NCBI RefSeq assembly: GCF_002252155.1
Contig: NZ_NEFD01000008.1
Span: forward strand, 1-64,000
Length of the DNA: 64,000 bases
Direction: 5' to 3'
DNA from: Wohlfahrtiimonas sp. G9077
GTDB taxonomy: Bacteria > Pseudomonadota > Gammaproteobacteria > Cardiobacteriales > Wohlfahrtiimonadaceae
In this document: positions 28,720 through 38,605 of the stretch, piece after piece
Position numbering within the stretch: the first letter of the stretch is position 1
Layout: every line of letters starts with the position of its first letter
Notes under the pieces: model-generated
Told to the model about the DNA's origin: nothing
The model's database searches: none
The model's input: only the letters and a program-made list of their open reading frames with translations
Made by a program: the position numbers and the translations under genes

Positions 28720-29151
28720 ATGAAGAAATTAGCATTATTGGCTGCTTTGTCTGTTGCCACGATGAGTGCAGGTTTTGCGCAAGATTTAGAACAAGCGAAA
28801 AAAGTGCGTCAAGCGATGTTCCAAGTGGCTGCATGGGAAATGGGCACATTAGCGGGCATGGCCAAAGGTGAAATTCCTTTTGATGCCGCTAAAGCTGAAA
28901 AAGCTGCAAAAGTGATGAATGCCATGGCCATCTCTTTAGATGAAGTGTTCATTCCAGGCAGCTACGCAGGTTCTAAAGTGCGCTCTGAAATCAATACAAA
29001 GCCTGAAGTGTTTGCAAAAGATGCTGCGAACTTTGTGAAAGAGAGCGAAGCGATGATCACAGCTGCAAGCTCTGAAGCCACATTAAAAGCACAATTGGGT
29101 AAATTAGGCAGTACTTGTAAGAGCTGCCATGACAGTTTCCGTGCGGACTAA
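28720..29151 (+). CDS. Cytochrome c' (class II c-type cytochrome)
   Basis: The 143-aa periplasmic protein has a Sec signal ending near AGFAQ (about residue 20) and a four-helix-bundle composition. A C-terminal CKSCH (residues 133-137) is the heme-attachment motif in the position typical of cytochrome c'. These proteins bind NO and give nitrosative stress resistance. It is a single-gene unit with its own promoter and terminator. Its physiological ligand cannot be seen from the sequence. Confidence 0.9.
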   Translation: MKKLALLAALSVATMSAGFAQDLEQAKKVRQAMFQVAAWEMGTLAGMAKGEIPFDAAKAEKAAKVMNAMAISLDEVFIPGSYAGSKVRSEINTKPEVFAKDAANFVKESEAMITAASSEATLKAQLGKLGSTCKSCHDSFRAD

Positions 29152-29170
29152 TCTGCTCGGTTAAACCATA

Positions 29171-29197
29171 AACAAGGTGCCCGTTCACCTTGTTTTT
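29171..29197 (+). terminator. Terminator after the cytochrome c' gene
   Basis: AACAAGGTG and CACCTTGTT form a 9-bp stem with a 6-nt loop, followed by a T5 run. Confidence 0.88.
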
Positions 29198-29219
29198 ACT
29201 TTAATAGGAGAGGGAATTG

Positions 29220-30317
29220 ATGACAACAATGGTTCGTAAACTTAGCCGCTTAGCTGCTTTGACCGGTTTAATGGCCTTAGGCACCACGGCATTTGCGAAA
29301 GAAGTGCGCATTTATAACTGGACGGATTATATTGATCCTGAGCTCGTCACCGAATTCACAAAACAGACGGGCATTGATGTGGTGTATGACACCTTTGACA
29401 GCAATGATGTATTGTTGGCAAAAAGTTTAGCGGGTAATTCAGGTTATGACATTGTTGTGCCTTCGGATTATACGGTGGCTTACCTCATTCAAGCGAATAA
29501 ATTAGCGCCCATTGAAGCCGATAAAATCCCCAATCTTAAAAACATTTGGCCGTTTGTCACTGAGCGTTTAAGCGCCTTTAACGGGATGAATGAGCACTCT
29601 GTGCCGTATTTTTGGGGCACAACCGGAATTGCCTATGATGCCAATAAAATTAAAGAATTGATTCCGGATGCACCGACGGATTCTTTAGAACTCATCATGA
29701 ATCCAAAATATGCTGAGAAATTGGCAAGCTGCGGCATTTACATGGTGGATAACCCAAGTGAAGTGTTGCCGGTGATCAATATGTATTTGGGCATTCCGGC
29801 AGAATCCACCGATCAAAAAGATTTAGACAAAGCGTATGATGCGTTAAAACAGATTCGTCCCTACATTAAAAAATTCCACTCCTCTGAATACATTTCAGCC
29901 TTGGCCAATGGCGATGCGTGTGTGGCGTTTGGTTGGTCGGGCGATGTTTATTTAGCCCGTGCGCGTGCGGAAGAGGCTAAAACCGGTGTGGACATTAAAT
30001 ACTTTGTGCCAAAAGAAGGCAGCCTGGTTTGGTTCGATCAGTTCACGATTTTAGATGATGCACCGAACAAAGATGAAGCCTACGCCTTCATTAATTTTAT
30101 GTTAGATCCTCAAAACAATGCCCGTTCTGCGAACTATGTTGAGTATGCCACATCAAACGAAGCGGCCTTTCCTTATGTGAGTGAGCACCTTATTAATGAC
30201 AAGATCTTGTATCCTGGTCAAGAAGATCTCAATAAACTTCACATTAAGCAACCTTACACGCGCTCAGATCAAAAAAAATTGGTAAAATTTTGGCAGAATC
30301 TAAAAAATAGGAAGTAA
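29220..30317 (+). CDS. Polyamine-binding periplasmic protein, PotF/PotD family
   Basis: This 365-aa solute-binding protein for putrescine or spermidine has a signal peptide ending at about TAFA. VRIYNWTDYIDPELV is the PotF/PotD N-terminal signature, with TFDSNDVLLAK, VPSDYTV, YFWGTTGIAYD and FGWSGDVYLA later. No permease or ATPase genes adjoin it, so it is an orphan component. I use the ATG at 29220, 6 nt after AGAGGGA. The next gene begins 13 bp after its stop, so it probably heads the transcript of the GTPase/roadblock cluster. Confidence 0.9.
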   Translation: MTTMVRKLSRLAALTGLMALGTTAFAKEVRIYNWTDYIDPELVTEFTKQTGIDVVYDTFDSNDVLLAKSLAGNSGYDIVVPSDYTVAYLIQANKLAPIEADKIPNLKNIWPFVTERLSAFNGMNEHSVPYFWGTTGIAYDANKIKELIPDAPTDSLELIMNPKYAEKLASCGIYMVDNPSEVLPVINMYLGIPAESTDQKDLDKAYDALKQIRPYIKKFHSSEYISALANGDACVAFGWSGDVYLARARAEEAKTGVDIKYFVPKEGSLVWFDQFTILDDAPNKDEAYAFINFMLDPQNNARSANYVEYATSNEAAFPYVSEHLINDKILYPGQEDLNKLHIKQPYTRSDQKKLVKFWQNLKNRK

Positions 30318-30330
30318 AGGGGAGAGTGTC

Positions 30331-30675
30331 ATGGAGATAATGCGTCGTGAGGAGTTTTTGAGCTCCATCATTAACAAACAAGCGACAACGAACGATCATG
30401 TGTTGCGCATTCAGTTTGAACTCAAACATGGGGATGCGGAAAACTTAGTGGGCGCATTATTAGACTATTTCATTGTCTCAGATGCTGAATCGAGCATCGA
30501 TCGCACTAAAGTGACGAAAGATGGTATGTTTCAATTAGATGACGATTGGTTGCTCTTTTTTTATGATCATTTAGAAAAGAGTGTGCATCCGTGTACACCT
30601 TTGCCACGCAGTTGTAAAAGTGTCTTGACAGAAGATGTGCAAGGCACCTTTGATTTTATTGCCAACCCTTATTGA
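30331..30675 (+). CDS. Hypothetical protein, first gene of the GTPase/roadblock cluster
   Basis: This is a 114-aa acidic soluble protein without signal peptide or membrane span. I do not recognise the family. It has a mixed alpha/beta pattern, an aromatic segment DDDWLLFFYDH (about 69-79) and two late cysteines (about 89 and 96). The ATG has a good ribosome-binding site (GGGGAGAG). It lies 13 bp after the potF-like gene and 11 bp before the receiver-like gene, so it belongs to the same transcript. The function is unknown. Confidence 0.75.
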   Translation: MEIMRREEFLSSIINKQATTNDHVLRIQFELKHGDAENLVGALLDYFIVSDAESSIDRTKVTKDGMFQLDDDWLLFFYDHLEKSVHPCTPLPRSCKSVLTEDVQGTFDFIANPY

Positions 30676-30686
30676 TTTGATCGAGC

Positions 30687-31919
30687 ATGAACATAGCCAT
30701 AGAACTGTTAGGCGCCGATGCTAGGTTTCGCGCGAGCATTGCCCAATTTTTGAAATTAAAATCAAAAGATCGTTTTGTCCTTGCAGATAAAGGGACAATC
30801 ACATTGATTGATGCCGACTCCATTGAAGGGAAAAAGGCATTACAAAAACATTTAGATGATCACACCATTATTCTCTCTGTCATGCCAGAACAGTGGGATC
30901 ATCCCTTTTTTGTGAAAAAGCCCATCAAAATTGATGAACTCATGGCGGTGCTTGAAAAAGTTGCGGCCAAAGCGCCATCAATGATCCCGCCCATTCAAGA
31001 AGCACCGAATGACGCGATGGTTGATGCCAAAGTCTCCGGCAATCCTTTTGCCAAATTTTTAGACCCAAGTTACATTGCCAAACATAAAGCTGGGCAAAAC
31101 ACCTTTGCCGCCATTGTGGAAAAAGGTCATCAAGCGCCTGAGTTACTAGTTGAAGCGGTGCCTAAACAAGAGGATTATCGTCTGTTTAGCACATGGCAAG
31201 ATGAACTTGTTGAGCGCAAAGGGCTGACCAAATATACATATGACAATTATTTAGAACAAACGGCCGGGAAAGATTTATATGACTCTTCGTGTCTATATGG
31301 CAATCAAGAAGAGTGCTTTGTGGACATGAAAGAGCATGCCAGCGTTTGGCTTTTTGAAAAAGTGCTTAAAATGGATCCAAAAGGGCCGATCTACTACTTT
31401 GATTATCTCGATGGTATTGTATTTATATTTGCCGATGGTATTGTATTATCAAACTTAGCAGTGGAAAGATTGCATGATTTTTCAAAAGCCACAAAAGATG
31501 AGATCGTCCTAAAAGCCGTGGCCTCTGAGGCAGAATTTTTATCATTGCTCAATCGGTATGAGCAATATTCGTATGGGAATGCGCTTGGCATTATGTGCCG
31601 AGCAGTGTTGATGGGGGCAAATGGCCGAATCATCAATGGTAAAGACATCAAAGAGCCCTTAGGTTTAATGAAGCACGATGGGCAAGCGAAGATGGTTTTA
31701 ACGCTGCCTCATGCAAAAGAGATGGAGAACATTTGGCGCTATCGCAATGTGTCATTGCGCGATACTGCGGAATTACTCACGGAAGTCAATCCGTACCACA
31801 TCTTTTCCTATTACACGATGTGCGATCTTTACGGTTATTTTGATCGCAAAGTTGAGGATCATAAAAACAGGAATCAATTGGATTTAAATACGTTGTTGTC
31901 AGAGTTACAAAAGCTATAA
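30687..31919 (+). CDS. Hypothetical protein with degenerate receiver-like N-terminal domain
   Basis: The 410-aa protein is soluble. Residues 1-95 resemble a response-regulator receiver: an initial beta-strand (NIAIELLGAD), an LIDADS segment where the phospho-acceptor Asp would lie (about 42-44), and a late KKPIKIDELMAVL that fits the receiver Lys-Pro motif and last helix. A proline-rich linker (about 97-115) leads to about 290 residues I cannot assign. The context with a GTPase and roadblock proteins suggests a signalling scaffold. The receiver call is by eye and uncertain. Confidence 0.7.
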   Translation: MNIAIELLGADARFRASIAQFLKLKSKDRFVLADKGTITLIDADSIEGKKALQKHLDDHTIILSVMPEQWDHPFFVKKPIKIDELMAVLEKVAAKAPSMIPPIQEAPNDAMVDAKVSGNPFAKFLDPSYIAKHKAGQNTFAAIVEKGHQAPELLVEAVPKQEDYRLFSTWQDELVERKGLTKYTYDNYLEQTAGKDLYDSSCLYGNQEECFVDMKEHASVWLFEKVLKMDPKGPIYYFDYLDGIVFIFADGIVLSNLAVERLHDFSKATKDEIVLKAVASEAEFLSLLNRYEQYSYGNALGIMCRAVLMGANGRIINGKDIKEPLGLMKHDGQAKMVLTLPHAKEMENIWRYRNVSLRDTAELLTEVNPYHIFSYYTMCDLYGYFDRKVEDHKNRNQLDLNTLLSELQKL

Positions 31920-31940
31920 AGCAATTAAAGGTATAAATCA

Positions 31941-32471
31941 ATGAAACAATATAAGATATTATTTGTCGGTCCTGTTGCCAGCGGTAAAACCACCGCAGTC
32001 AAAAGCTTATGCGGCGAAGATAATGTTGTGACAACTTGTAAAAAAACCAGTGATGAAGTGGCGTCAATTAAAGGCGATACGACAGTCTCTTTAGACTATG
32101 GTATTTTGCCGTTCAATAGTGGCTTGAAATTGCATATTTATGCCGCGCCCGGTCAAGAGCGTTTTCATTTTATGCATGACATTTTAATGCAAGGCACCAT
32201 TGGCACCATTTTATTACTGAGCATGCGCCACATTAAAGTCGAAGAAGTGGGTCAAATTTTATATGAATATTTGCAAGTGATCGAAAGCACGCCTTGCATT
32301 GTGGGTGTGACACAATCTGAAGGGTTTGATCAGGGCGAAATCGATCTATTTTTAAACGCAATTTTTCAATATCACCCATCGCTTTCTGATACAATGACCG
32401 CGGACGTTAGGAAAAAACATGATGTTCTTAAACTGGTCGAGAAGATGGTTGTAAAGGCTAACGAACGATGA
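31941..32471 (+). CDS. MglA/Ras-like small GTPase
   Basis: The 176-aa cytoplasmic GTPase has a P-loop GPVASGKT (residues 10-17), a switch I region with TTVSLDYG (about 47-54) and a G3 motif AAPGQERF (68-75), where Ala-Pro-Gly replaces Asp-x-x-Gly. The G4 motif position reads GVTQSE (122-127) instead of NKxD, so base specificity may be relaxed. The family is the COG2229-type bacterial GTPases that pair with roadblock/LC7 proteins as GAP-like partners, as MglA pairs with MglB. It overlaps the next gene by 4 bp. Confidence 0.87.
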   Translation: MKQYKILFVGPVASGKTTAVKSLCGEDNVVTTCKKTSDEVASIKGDTTVSLDYGILPFNSGLKLHIYAAPGQERFHFMHDILMQGTIGTILLLSMRHIKVEEVGQILYEYLQVIESTPCIVGVTQSEGFDQGEIDLFLNAIFQYHPSLSDTMTADVRKKHDVLKLVEKMVVKANER

Positions 32472-33118
32472 TAGGAAAAAAATATATTACAGTAACGGCC
32501 CAAGGCGCGTTATATGCAGTACAGAAGTCAACGACCAATCAGGCGGTGCGTAATGTCTTGTTGAAGTTGCTGAGTATGAAGGAAAGTCCCGAATTGTCGG
32601 ATGATTTGATTTGTCAATTGACCGGCTTTGATGCTGATAAAATCAAATTGGCTAAAGCCATTTTTTACCAGTTAGAGATTATGCATTTCATTCAGGCCGA
32701 GACCAAAGTTGTCTCTGTGCCAATGATTAACTTCGAGAATGATCTGCCGTCAATGTTATCAATGTATTCTAGTTTAGGGAAAGCGTTACTTTCGGATCAA
32801 CTAGGGTTTTTATTAGGTAACGTTGGTTTTCCTGATGAAGAGCTGAACGGAATAGCAGCAATGAGTACGCGTTTAGCCGCTTTATATGATGATAGTTACG
32901 CAACGGTTTCTAATATTTTAGGCGGGCATAGTCATGTCGGTGTTGGTATTACTAACTATCAGGGTATGACGCAGTTGGGTATTTATGCTATGGACGTTTC
33001 AGGTAATCAATTTACCTTGACGATTGCGGGTATCCCTTTTTTAAATCAAAAAGCTTTTCGAGATTTAATATGGGTGTTAGTATATCGATATGGCAATGTT
33101 AAGTTCAAAAAGAACTAG
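32468..33118 (+). CDS. Hypothetical protein, probable degenerate roadblock domain
   Basis: The 216-aa protein is coupled by a 4-bp overlap to the GTPase gene. Residues 1-80 look like a small helical module, possibly winged-helix. Residues 110-216 have a roadblock-like order: helix (DEELNGIAAMSTRLAALYDD), then strands GHSHVGVGITNYQGMTQLGI and FTLTIAG, then a final helix. The helix matches the same part of the true roadblock protein downstream (VGAMSAAMLSLGERIA). The family is not recognised, and partner status with the GTPase is inference from position and pattern. Confidence 0.7.
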   Translation: MIGKKYITVTAQGALYAVQKSTTNQAVRNVLLKLLSMKESPELSDDLICQLTGFDADKIKLAKAIFYQLEIMHFIQAETKVVSVPMINFENDLPSMLSMYSSLGKALLSDQLGFLLGNVGFPDEELNGIAAMSTRLAALYDDSYATVSNILGGHSHVGVGITNYQGMTQLGIYAMDVSGNQFTLTIAGIPFLNQKAFRDLIWVLVYRYGNVKFKKN

Positions 33119-33143
33119 AGATATAATAAAAGGATAAAAGTAT

Positions 33144-33506
33144 ATGCGTGAAGAAGTGTTGAACTCAATTTTAAGTGAATTGAATGGTACATCTGCGGAT
33201 ATAGAGGCTTCTGCGATTATTTCGACAGATGGTTTAATCATGAGTTCACTCTTGCCGGCAAGTATGGACGAAGATCACGTCGGTGCGATGAGTGCGGCAA
33301 TGTTATCTTTAGGTGAACGTATCGCTAAGGAATTAGCGAGAGGTGAGTTAGAGCAAGTGTTGGTTAAAGGGGCTTCTGGTTATGTCATTATGACATCTGC
33401 GGGTAATGATGCTGTTTTATCAGTCATGTGTAAGTCAAATGCTCGTTTAGGTTTGATCTTCCTTGACATCAAACGAGCATCCGAAGCAATTAAGCCGATG
33501 CTATAA
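33144..33506 (+). CDS. Roadblock/LC7-domain protein
   Basis: The 120-aa single-domain protein has the roadblock pattern: an N-terminal helix, ASAIISTDGLIMSSLLP, the helix DHVGAMSAAMLSLGERIAKE, paired strands (LEQVLVKGASGYVIMTSA and DAVLSVMC), and a C-terminal helix. MglB-type members dimerise and stimulate or bind the cognate Ras-like GTPase, here encoded two genes upstream. A strong terminator follows, ending the cluster. I found no motility or pilus genes in the window. Confidence 0.9.
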   Translation: MREEVLNSILSELNGTSADIEASAIISTDGLIMSSLLPASMDEDHVGAMSAAMLSLGERIAKELARGELEQVLVKGASGYVIMTSAGNDAVLSVMCKSNARLGLIFLDIKRASEAIKPML

Positions 33507-33523
33507 GATGGCTAAAAAAGAAG

Positions 33524-33547
33524 CCCACTTTGACAGTGGGTTTTTTT
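33524..33547 (+). terminator. Terminator of the GTPase/roadblock cluster
   Basis: CCCACT and AGTGGG form a 6-bp stem with a 5-nt loop, followed by T7. Confidence 0.88.
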
Positions 33548-33573
33548 GCGCCCTTAAAAAGTGAAATCTTTTG

Positions 33574-33579
33574 TATAAT
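33574..33579 (+). promoter_or_regulatory. -10 element of the trxB promoter
   Basis: A perfect TATAAT preceded by TTTG sits 27 bp before trxB and after the roadblock terminator. No convincing -35 is seen, so an upstream-independent or activated promoter is possible. Confidence 0.45.
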
Positions 33580-33581
33580 GA

Positions 33582-34559
<978 letters not shown>

Positions 34560-34569
34560 GGAGTTTATT

Positions 34570-35745
34570 ATGCGTTACAACAAAATGGAAAATTTGGACC
34601 TCGTTGGTAAAACCGTATTGATTCGCGAAGATTTAAACGTGCCGATTCATGATGGCAAAATCACCTCTGATGCGCGTTTAGTGGCATCCATGCAAACCAT
34701 TGAGCAAGCCTTAAAGCAAGGCGCGGGCGTATTGGTGATGTCCCATTTAGGTCGTCCTGAAGAAGGTGTTTTCAATGAAGAATACAGCCTTGCACCGGTG
34801 GCCACTTGGCTCAGCGACAAATTGGGCTTTGACGTACCGTTAGTAAAAGATTGGATCGATGGCGTCACCGTTGAGCCAGGTAAAGTCAAATTATTAGAAA
34901 ACACGCGCTTTTTAGTGGGTGAAGGGAAAAACAATCCTGAATTGGCCCAAAAAATGGCGGCTTTGTGTGATGTGTTTGTCATGGATGCATTTGCCACAGC
35001 GCACCGTTCGGCAGCTTCCACTGTGGGCGTTGGCGACGCTGCAAAAGTGGCCTGTGCTGGCATGGTGTTGTCCCAAGAGTTGGATGCTTTGAAAAAGGGC
35101 TTAATGGCGCCTGAGCATCCGATCGTTGCGATTGTGGGCGGCTCAAAAGTCTCCACTAAACTCACTGTATTGAATCAATTGTTAGATAAAGTGGATGTGC
35201 TCATCACCGGTGGCGGCATCACCAATACTTTGTTATTGGCAGAAGGCTTTAGCGTGGGCAAAAGCTTAGCAGAAGCAGATTTAGTGGCCGATGCCAAAGC
35301 ATTGCTTGAAAAAGCCAAAGCCACTGGCAAAAACATTCCGTTGCCGGTTGATGTTGTGGTGGGTAAAGCCTTTGATGCAAACACAGAAGCCACAGTGAAG
35401 AAAATTGCTGATGTATCAAGCGATGACATGATCATGGACATTGGGCCTGAGACGGCAAAACTCTATGCAGATCTCATCAAAACTTCGAAAACCGTTGTCT
35501 GGAATGGTCCTGTGGGCGTGTTTGAATTTGCAAGCTTTGCAGAAGGGACAAAAGCGGTGGGCGAAGCGATTAAAAACAGCAGCGCATTCTCCATTGCTGG
35601 CGGCGGTGATACAGTTGCGGCGATTGAGCAATTTGGTTTAACGCCCAGCATCTCTTACATTTCTACAGCAGGCGGCGCCTTCTTAGAATTTTTAGAAGGC
35701 AAAGAGTTACCTGCCGTGGCCATGTTAGAAAGAAAAGCGAACTAA
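34570..35745 (+). CDS. pgk: Phosphoglycerate kinase
   Basis: The 391-aa glycolytic enzyme transfers the acyl phosphate of 1,3-bisphosphoglycerate to [12 protein letters not shown] is the substrate-binding start, SHLGRP follows, NTRFLVGE and [10 protein letters not shown] are conserved, [10 protein letters not shown] is at the domain hinge, and [10 protein letters not shown] and [11 protein letters not shown] form the nucleotide site. A ribosome-binding site (AAGGAG) precedes the ATG. The linkage trxB-pgk-rng-coaBC looks operonic. Confidence 0.96.
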   Translation: MRYNKMENLDLVGKTVLIREDLNVPIHDGKITSDARLVASMQTIEQALKQGAGVLVMSHLGRPEEGVFNEEYSLAPVATWLSDKLGFDVPLVKDWIDGVTVEPGKVKLLENTRFLVGEGKNNPELAQKMAALCDVFVMDAFATAHRSAASTVGVGDAAKVACAGMVLSQELDALKKGLMAPEHPIVAIVGGSKVSTKLTVLNQLLDKVDVLITGGGITNTLLLAEGFSVGKSLAEADLVADAKALLEKAKATGKNIPLPVDVVVGKAFDANTEATVKKIADVSSDDMIMDIGPETAKLYADLIKTSKTVVWNGPVGVFEFASFAEGTKAVGEAIKNSSAFSIAGGGDTVAAIEQFGLTPSISYISTAGGAFLEFLEGKELPAVAMLERKAN

Positions 35746-35754
35746 AGGATGAAT

Positions 35755-37278
35755 ATGAGTGACGAAATCTTAATTAATAAAACGCCATACGAAACGCGCG
35801 CAGCGGTGATGCGAGATGGTGTTTTACAAGAAATATTAATTGAGAGGACGGATCGAAACCTTTTGGTGGGCAATATTTATAAGGGCAAAGTTGTCCGAGT
35901 ATTGCCCGGCATGGAAGCAGCCTTTGTAGACATTGGTCTAGAACGGGCTGCTTTCTTGCATGTCAATGACATTCATACGGTGCGCAATTCGTTAGAGTTG
36001 GAAAAGCAAGTGTTACCCGATGAAGATGAAGGCAGCACCAATGACGAAAAACCTGTGATCGCGCCGCCAAAAGCGGACATCACAGCCATTTTGCATCAAG
36101 GTCAAGAAGTGGTGGTGCAGGTGATCAAAGATCCCCTTGGCACTAAAGGCGCACGCTTGACCACACAAATTTCCATTCCCTCTTGTTATTTAGTCTATTT
36201 GGCCGAAAGCGACGTGATCGGCGTCTCCATTCGCATTGAGCAAGAGGAAGAACGCACGCGTTTAAAAGAGCATTTAACCCAATATCAAGCAGAATTGGGC
36301 GGCGCTTACATTGCCAGAACAGCCGCAGAAGGCGTGGATCCTTGGGTTTTACGGGCGGACATGCAGTTTTTATCACGCCTTTGGGACAATGTCTCTGAGC
36401 GCATCAAGCAATCAAAAGCGGGCGATCTCATTTATGGCAATTTCCCGTTAGAGCTTCGCATTTTGCGCGATTACGTTGGGCGCGGCATTCAGCAAATTCG
36501 CGTGGATGCGGCCGAACCTTTTGAGAAAATGCGCGGCTTTGCAGAGGATTTTCTGCCAGAAACGCTGGACAATTTGCAGCTCTATAAAGGTTCGCGCCCC
36601 ATTTTTGATCTCTATAACATTGAAGAGGAGATTGAAAAGGCGCTCTCTAACCATGTCTCTTTAAAGTCCGGCGGCTACATCATCATCGAGCAAACCGAAG
36701 CGATGACCACAATTGACGTCAATACGGGCGCATATGTGGGGCACCGCAATTTAGAAGAGACCATTTTTAAAACCAATTTAGAGGCGGCAGGCGCCATTGC
36801 CCATCAAGTGCGGTTACGCAATTTAGGCGGCATGATCATCATCGATTTTATTGACATGACCAATCCTGAGCATCAGCAAAGTGTGCTTGATGAATTGCAA
36901 TCCCACTTAGCGATGGACAACGCGCGCACCACGATCAGCGCGGTGACGTCCCTTGGTTTGGTGGAAATGACCCGTAAACGCACGCGCGAAAGTTTAGAGC
37001 ATATTTTGTGTGAAAAGTGCCCAACTTGCCAAGGCAAAGGGTACATTAAAACCAAAGAGAGCATCTGCTATGAGATTTTCCGCGAAGTGGTCAGGGAAGC
37101 CAAGCAATATCCAAACATCAGCGGCATTTTGATTTTAGCCTCTGCCGATGTGATCGAGCAGCTTCTCGATGAAGAGGCGCATCATTTAGCAGAATTGCAA
37201 ACCTTCACGAAACTCAACATTAAACTGCAAGCCGAAGCCTTATATAATGTGGAGCAGTTTGACATCATTTTACTGTAG
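35755..37278 (+). CDS. rng: Ribonuclease G
   Basis: The 507-aa endoribonuclease processes 16S rRNA 5' ends and some mRNAs. ILIERTDRNLLVGNIYKGKV and MEAAFVDIG begin the S1-like domain, DVNTGAYVG and IIIDFIDM hold the catalytic aspartates, and CEKCPTCQGKG is the zinc-link region. There is no long C-terminal scaffold, which separates it from RNase E. I start at 35755 because the AAAGGA site lies directly before the ATG at 35749. coaBC starts 6 bp after the stop. Confidence 0.95.
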   Translation: MSDEILINKTPYETRAAVMRDGVLQEILIERTDRNLLVGNIYKGKVVRVLPGMEAAFVDIGLERAAFLHVNDIHTVRNSLELEKQVLPDEDEGSTNDEKPVIAPPKADITAILHQGQEVVVQVIKDPLGTKGARLTTQISIPSCYLVYLAESDVIGVSIRIEQEEERTRLKEHLTQYQAELGGAYIARTAAEGVDPWVLRADMQFLSRLWDNVSERIKQSKAGDLIYGNFPLELRILRDYVGRGIQQIRVDAAEPFEKMRGFAEDFLPETLDNLQLYKGSRPIFDLYNIEEEIEKALSNHVSLKSGGYIIIEQTEAMTTIDVNTGAYVGHRNLEETIFKTNLEAAGAIAHQVRLRNLGGMIIIDFIDMTNPEHQQSVLDELQSHLAMDNARTTISAVTSLGLVEMTRKRTRESLEHILCEKCPTCQGKGYIKTKESICYEIFREVVREAKQYPNISGILILASADVIEQLLDEEAHHLAELQTFTKLNIKLQAEALYNVEQFDIILL

Positions 37279-37284
37279 GAACTT

Positions 37285-38487
37285 ATGACAAAGATTGTGG
37301 TGGCCATCACCGGCAGTATTGCCGCGTATAAAGCAGCGCACTTGGTGCGTTTATTGAGAAAAGCTGACTGTGAAGTGCGCGTAGTGATGACCAAAGGCGC
37401 AAAGGCCTTCATCGCGCCGATGACGCTGCAAGCTTTGTCTGGTCATCCTGTGGTGGATGACATTTTAGATCCCGCCCATGAAATGGGCATGGGGCACATT
37501 GAATTGTCGCGCTGGGCGGATCAAATCATCATTGCGCCGTGCAGTGCAAACATGCTGGCGAAATTGGCGCACGGTTTGGCCGATGATTTAGTGAGCGCAA
37601 TGTGCTTAGCTTCTCCAAAGCCCATTCACATTGCCCCAAGCATGAACCGCTTGATGTGGGCAAACCCGATGACGGTGAACAATGTCCAAACATTAACGGG
37701 CAGCGGGCGCTATGTGATGATCGCGCCAGAAAGCGGCGAGCAAGCCTGCGGTGAAGTGGGCGAAGGGCGCATGGCAGAGCCGGAGCACATTGCAGCGCGT
37801 TTAATGGCGGATCATGATCCTAAGGATTTACCGCTTAAAGGGAAAAAAGTTGTGATCACCGGCGGGCCAACGCGCGAAGCCATTGATCCTGTCCGTTACA
37901 TCAGTAACCATTCCAGCGGTAAAATGGCGGCAGCGTTGGCCGATGCTTTTTGTGCAGCGGGCGCGGATGTCACGTTGGTGCTTGGCCCTTGTGAAGCAAA
38001 GCCCACAAAATCCGTTCGCATTTTACCGGTGCAAAGCGCGCAGGAGATGCTCGCAGCGGTGGAATCTATCATCACGGATGCTGCCATTTTTGTGGGCGCA
38101 GCAGCTGTTGCCGATTACCGCGTAGAAACCATTGCCACACACAAAATGAAAAAAACAGCAGGCAATGAAACACTCACGTTAACGTTGGTGAAAAACCCAG
38201 ACATTTTGGCCACCATTGCTGCGCGTAAGGATAAACCCTTTGTGATTGGCTTTGCGGCAGAAACGGACAACGTCATCGAATATGCCAAAGGCAAACTTGT
38301 GGCAAAAGGGCTCGATCTCATTTGTGCCAATGATGTCTCGCACGGTAAAGTCTTTGGGCAAGATGAGAATCATATTGTCATTATTGATACAAATCACACC
38401 GAATATGAACTGAAAACCGACACAAAACAAAACCAAGCAAAAGAAATTGTCCGTTTGGCGATAAAAAAGTTGGCAGCGCAAAAATAG
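37285..38487 (+). CDS. coaBC: Phosphopantothenoylcysteine synthetase/decarboxylase
   Basis: The 400-aa bifunctional enzyme of coenzyme A synthesis has two halves. The N-terminal CoaC flavoprotein half includes ITGSIAAYKAAHLVR, APSMNRLMW and the ACGEVGEGRMAEP loop (about 152-164). The C-terminal CoaB half starts near residue 190 with VITGGPTREAIDPVRYISNHSSG and contains the AAAVADYR and CANDVS segments. The length is close to the E. coli protein. It ends the trxB-pgk-rng-coaBC run. Confidence 0.95.
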   Translation: MTKIVVAITGSIAAYKAAHLVRLLRKADCEVRVVMTKGAKAFIAPMTLQALSGHPVVDDILDPAHEMGMGHIELSRWADQIIIAPCSANMLAKLAHGLADDLVSAMCLASPKPIHIAPSMNRLMWANPMTVNNVQTLTGSGRYVMIAPESGEQACGEVGEGRMAEPEHIAARLMADHDPKDLPLKGKKVVITGGPTREAIDPVRYISNHSSGKMAAALADAFCAAGADVTLVLGPCEAKPTKSVRILPVQSAQEMLAAVESIITDAAIFVGAAAVADYRVETIATHKMKKTAGNETLTLTLVKNPDILATIAARKDKPFVIGFAAETDNVIEYAKGKLVAKGLDLICANDVSHGKVFGQDENHIVIIDTNHTEYELKTDTKQNQAKEIVRLAIKKLAAQK

Positions 38488-38560
38488 ATGTATCCTAAAT
38501 ACAACAATATAAATTATTGATTTATATTAAATAAATTTAAAAAAACTTTTCTGTGTAAAT

Positions 38561-38605
38561 AATGCAACAACAAAATGTATTAAAAATGAAAAAAATAGTT
38601 GCATT
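38561..38605. promoter_or_regulatory. Separated inverted repeat overlapping the porin promoter
   Basis: AATGCAAC (38561-38568) and GTTGCATT (38598-38605) are perfect inverted copies 29 bp apart; the right copy overlaps the porin -35 element. Confidence 0.45.
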
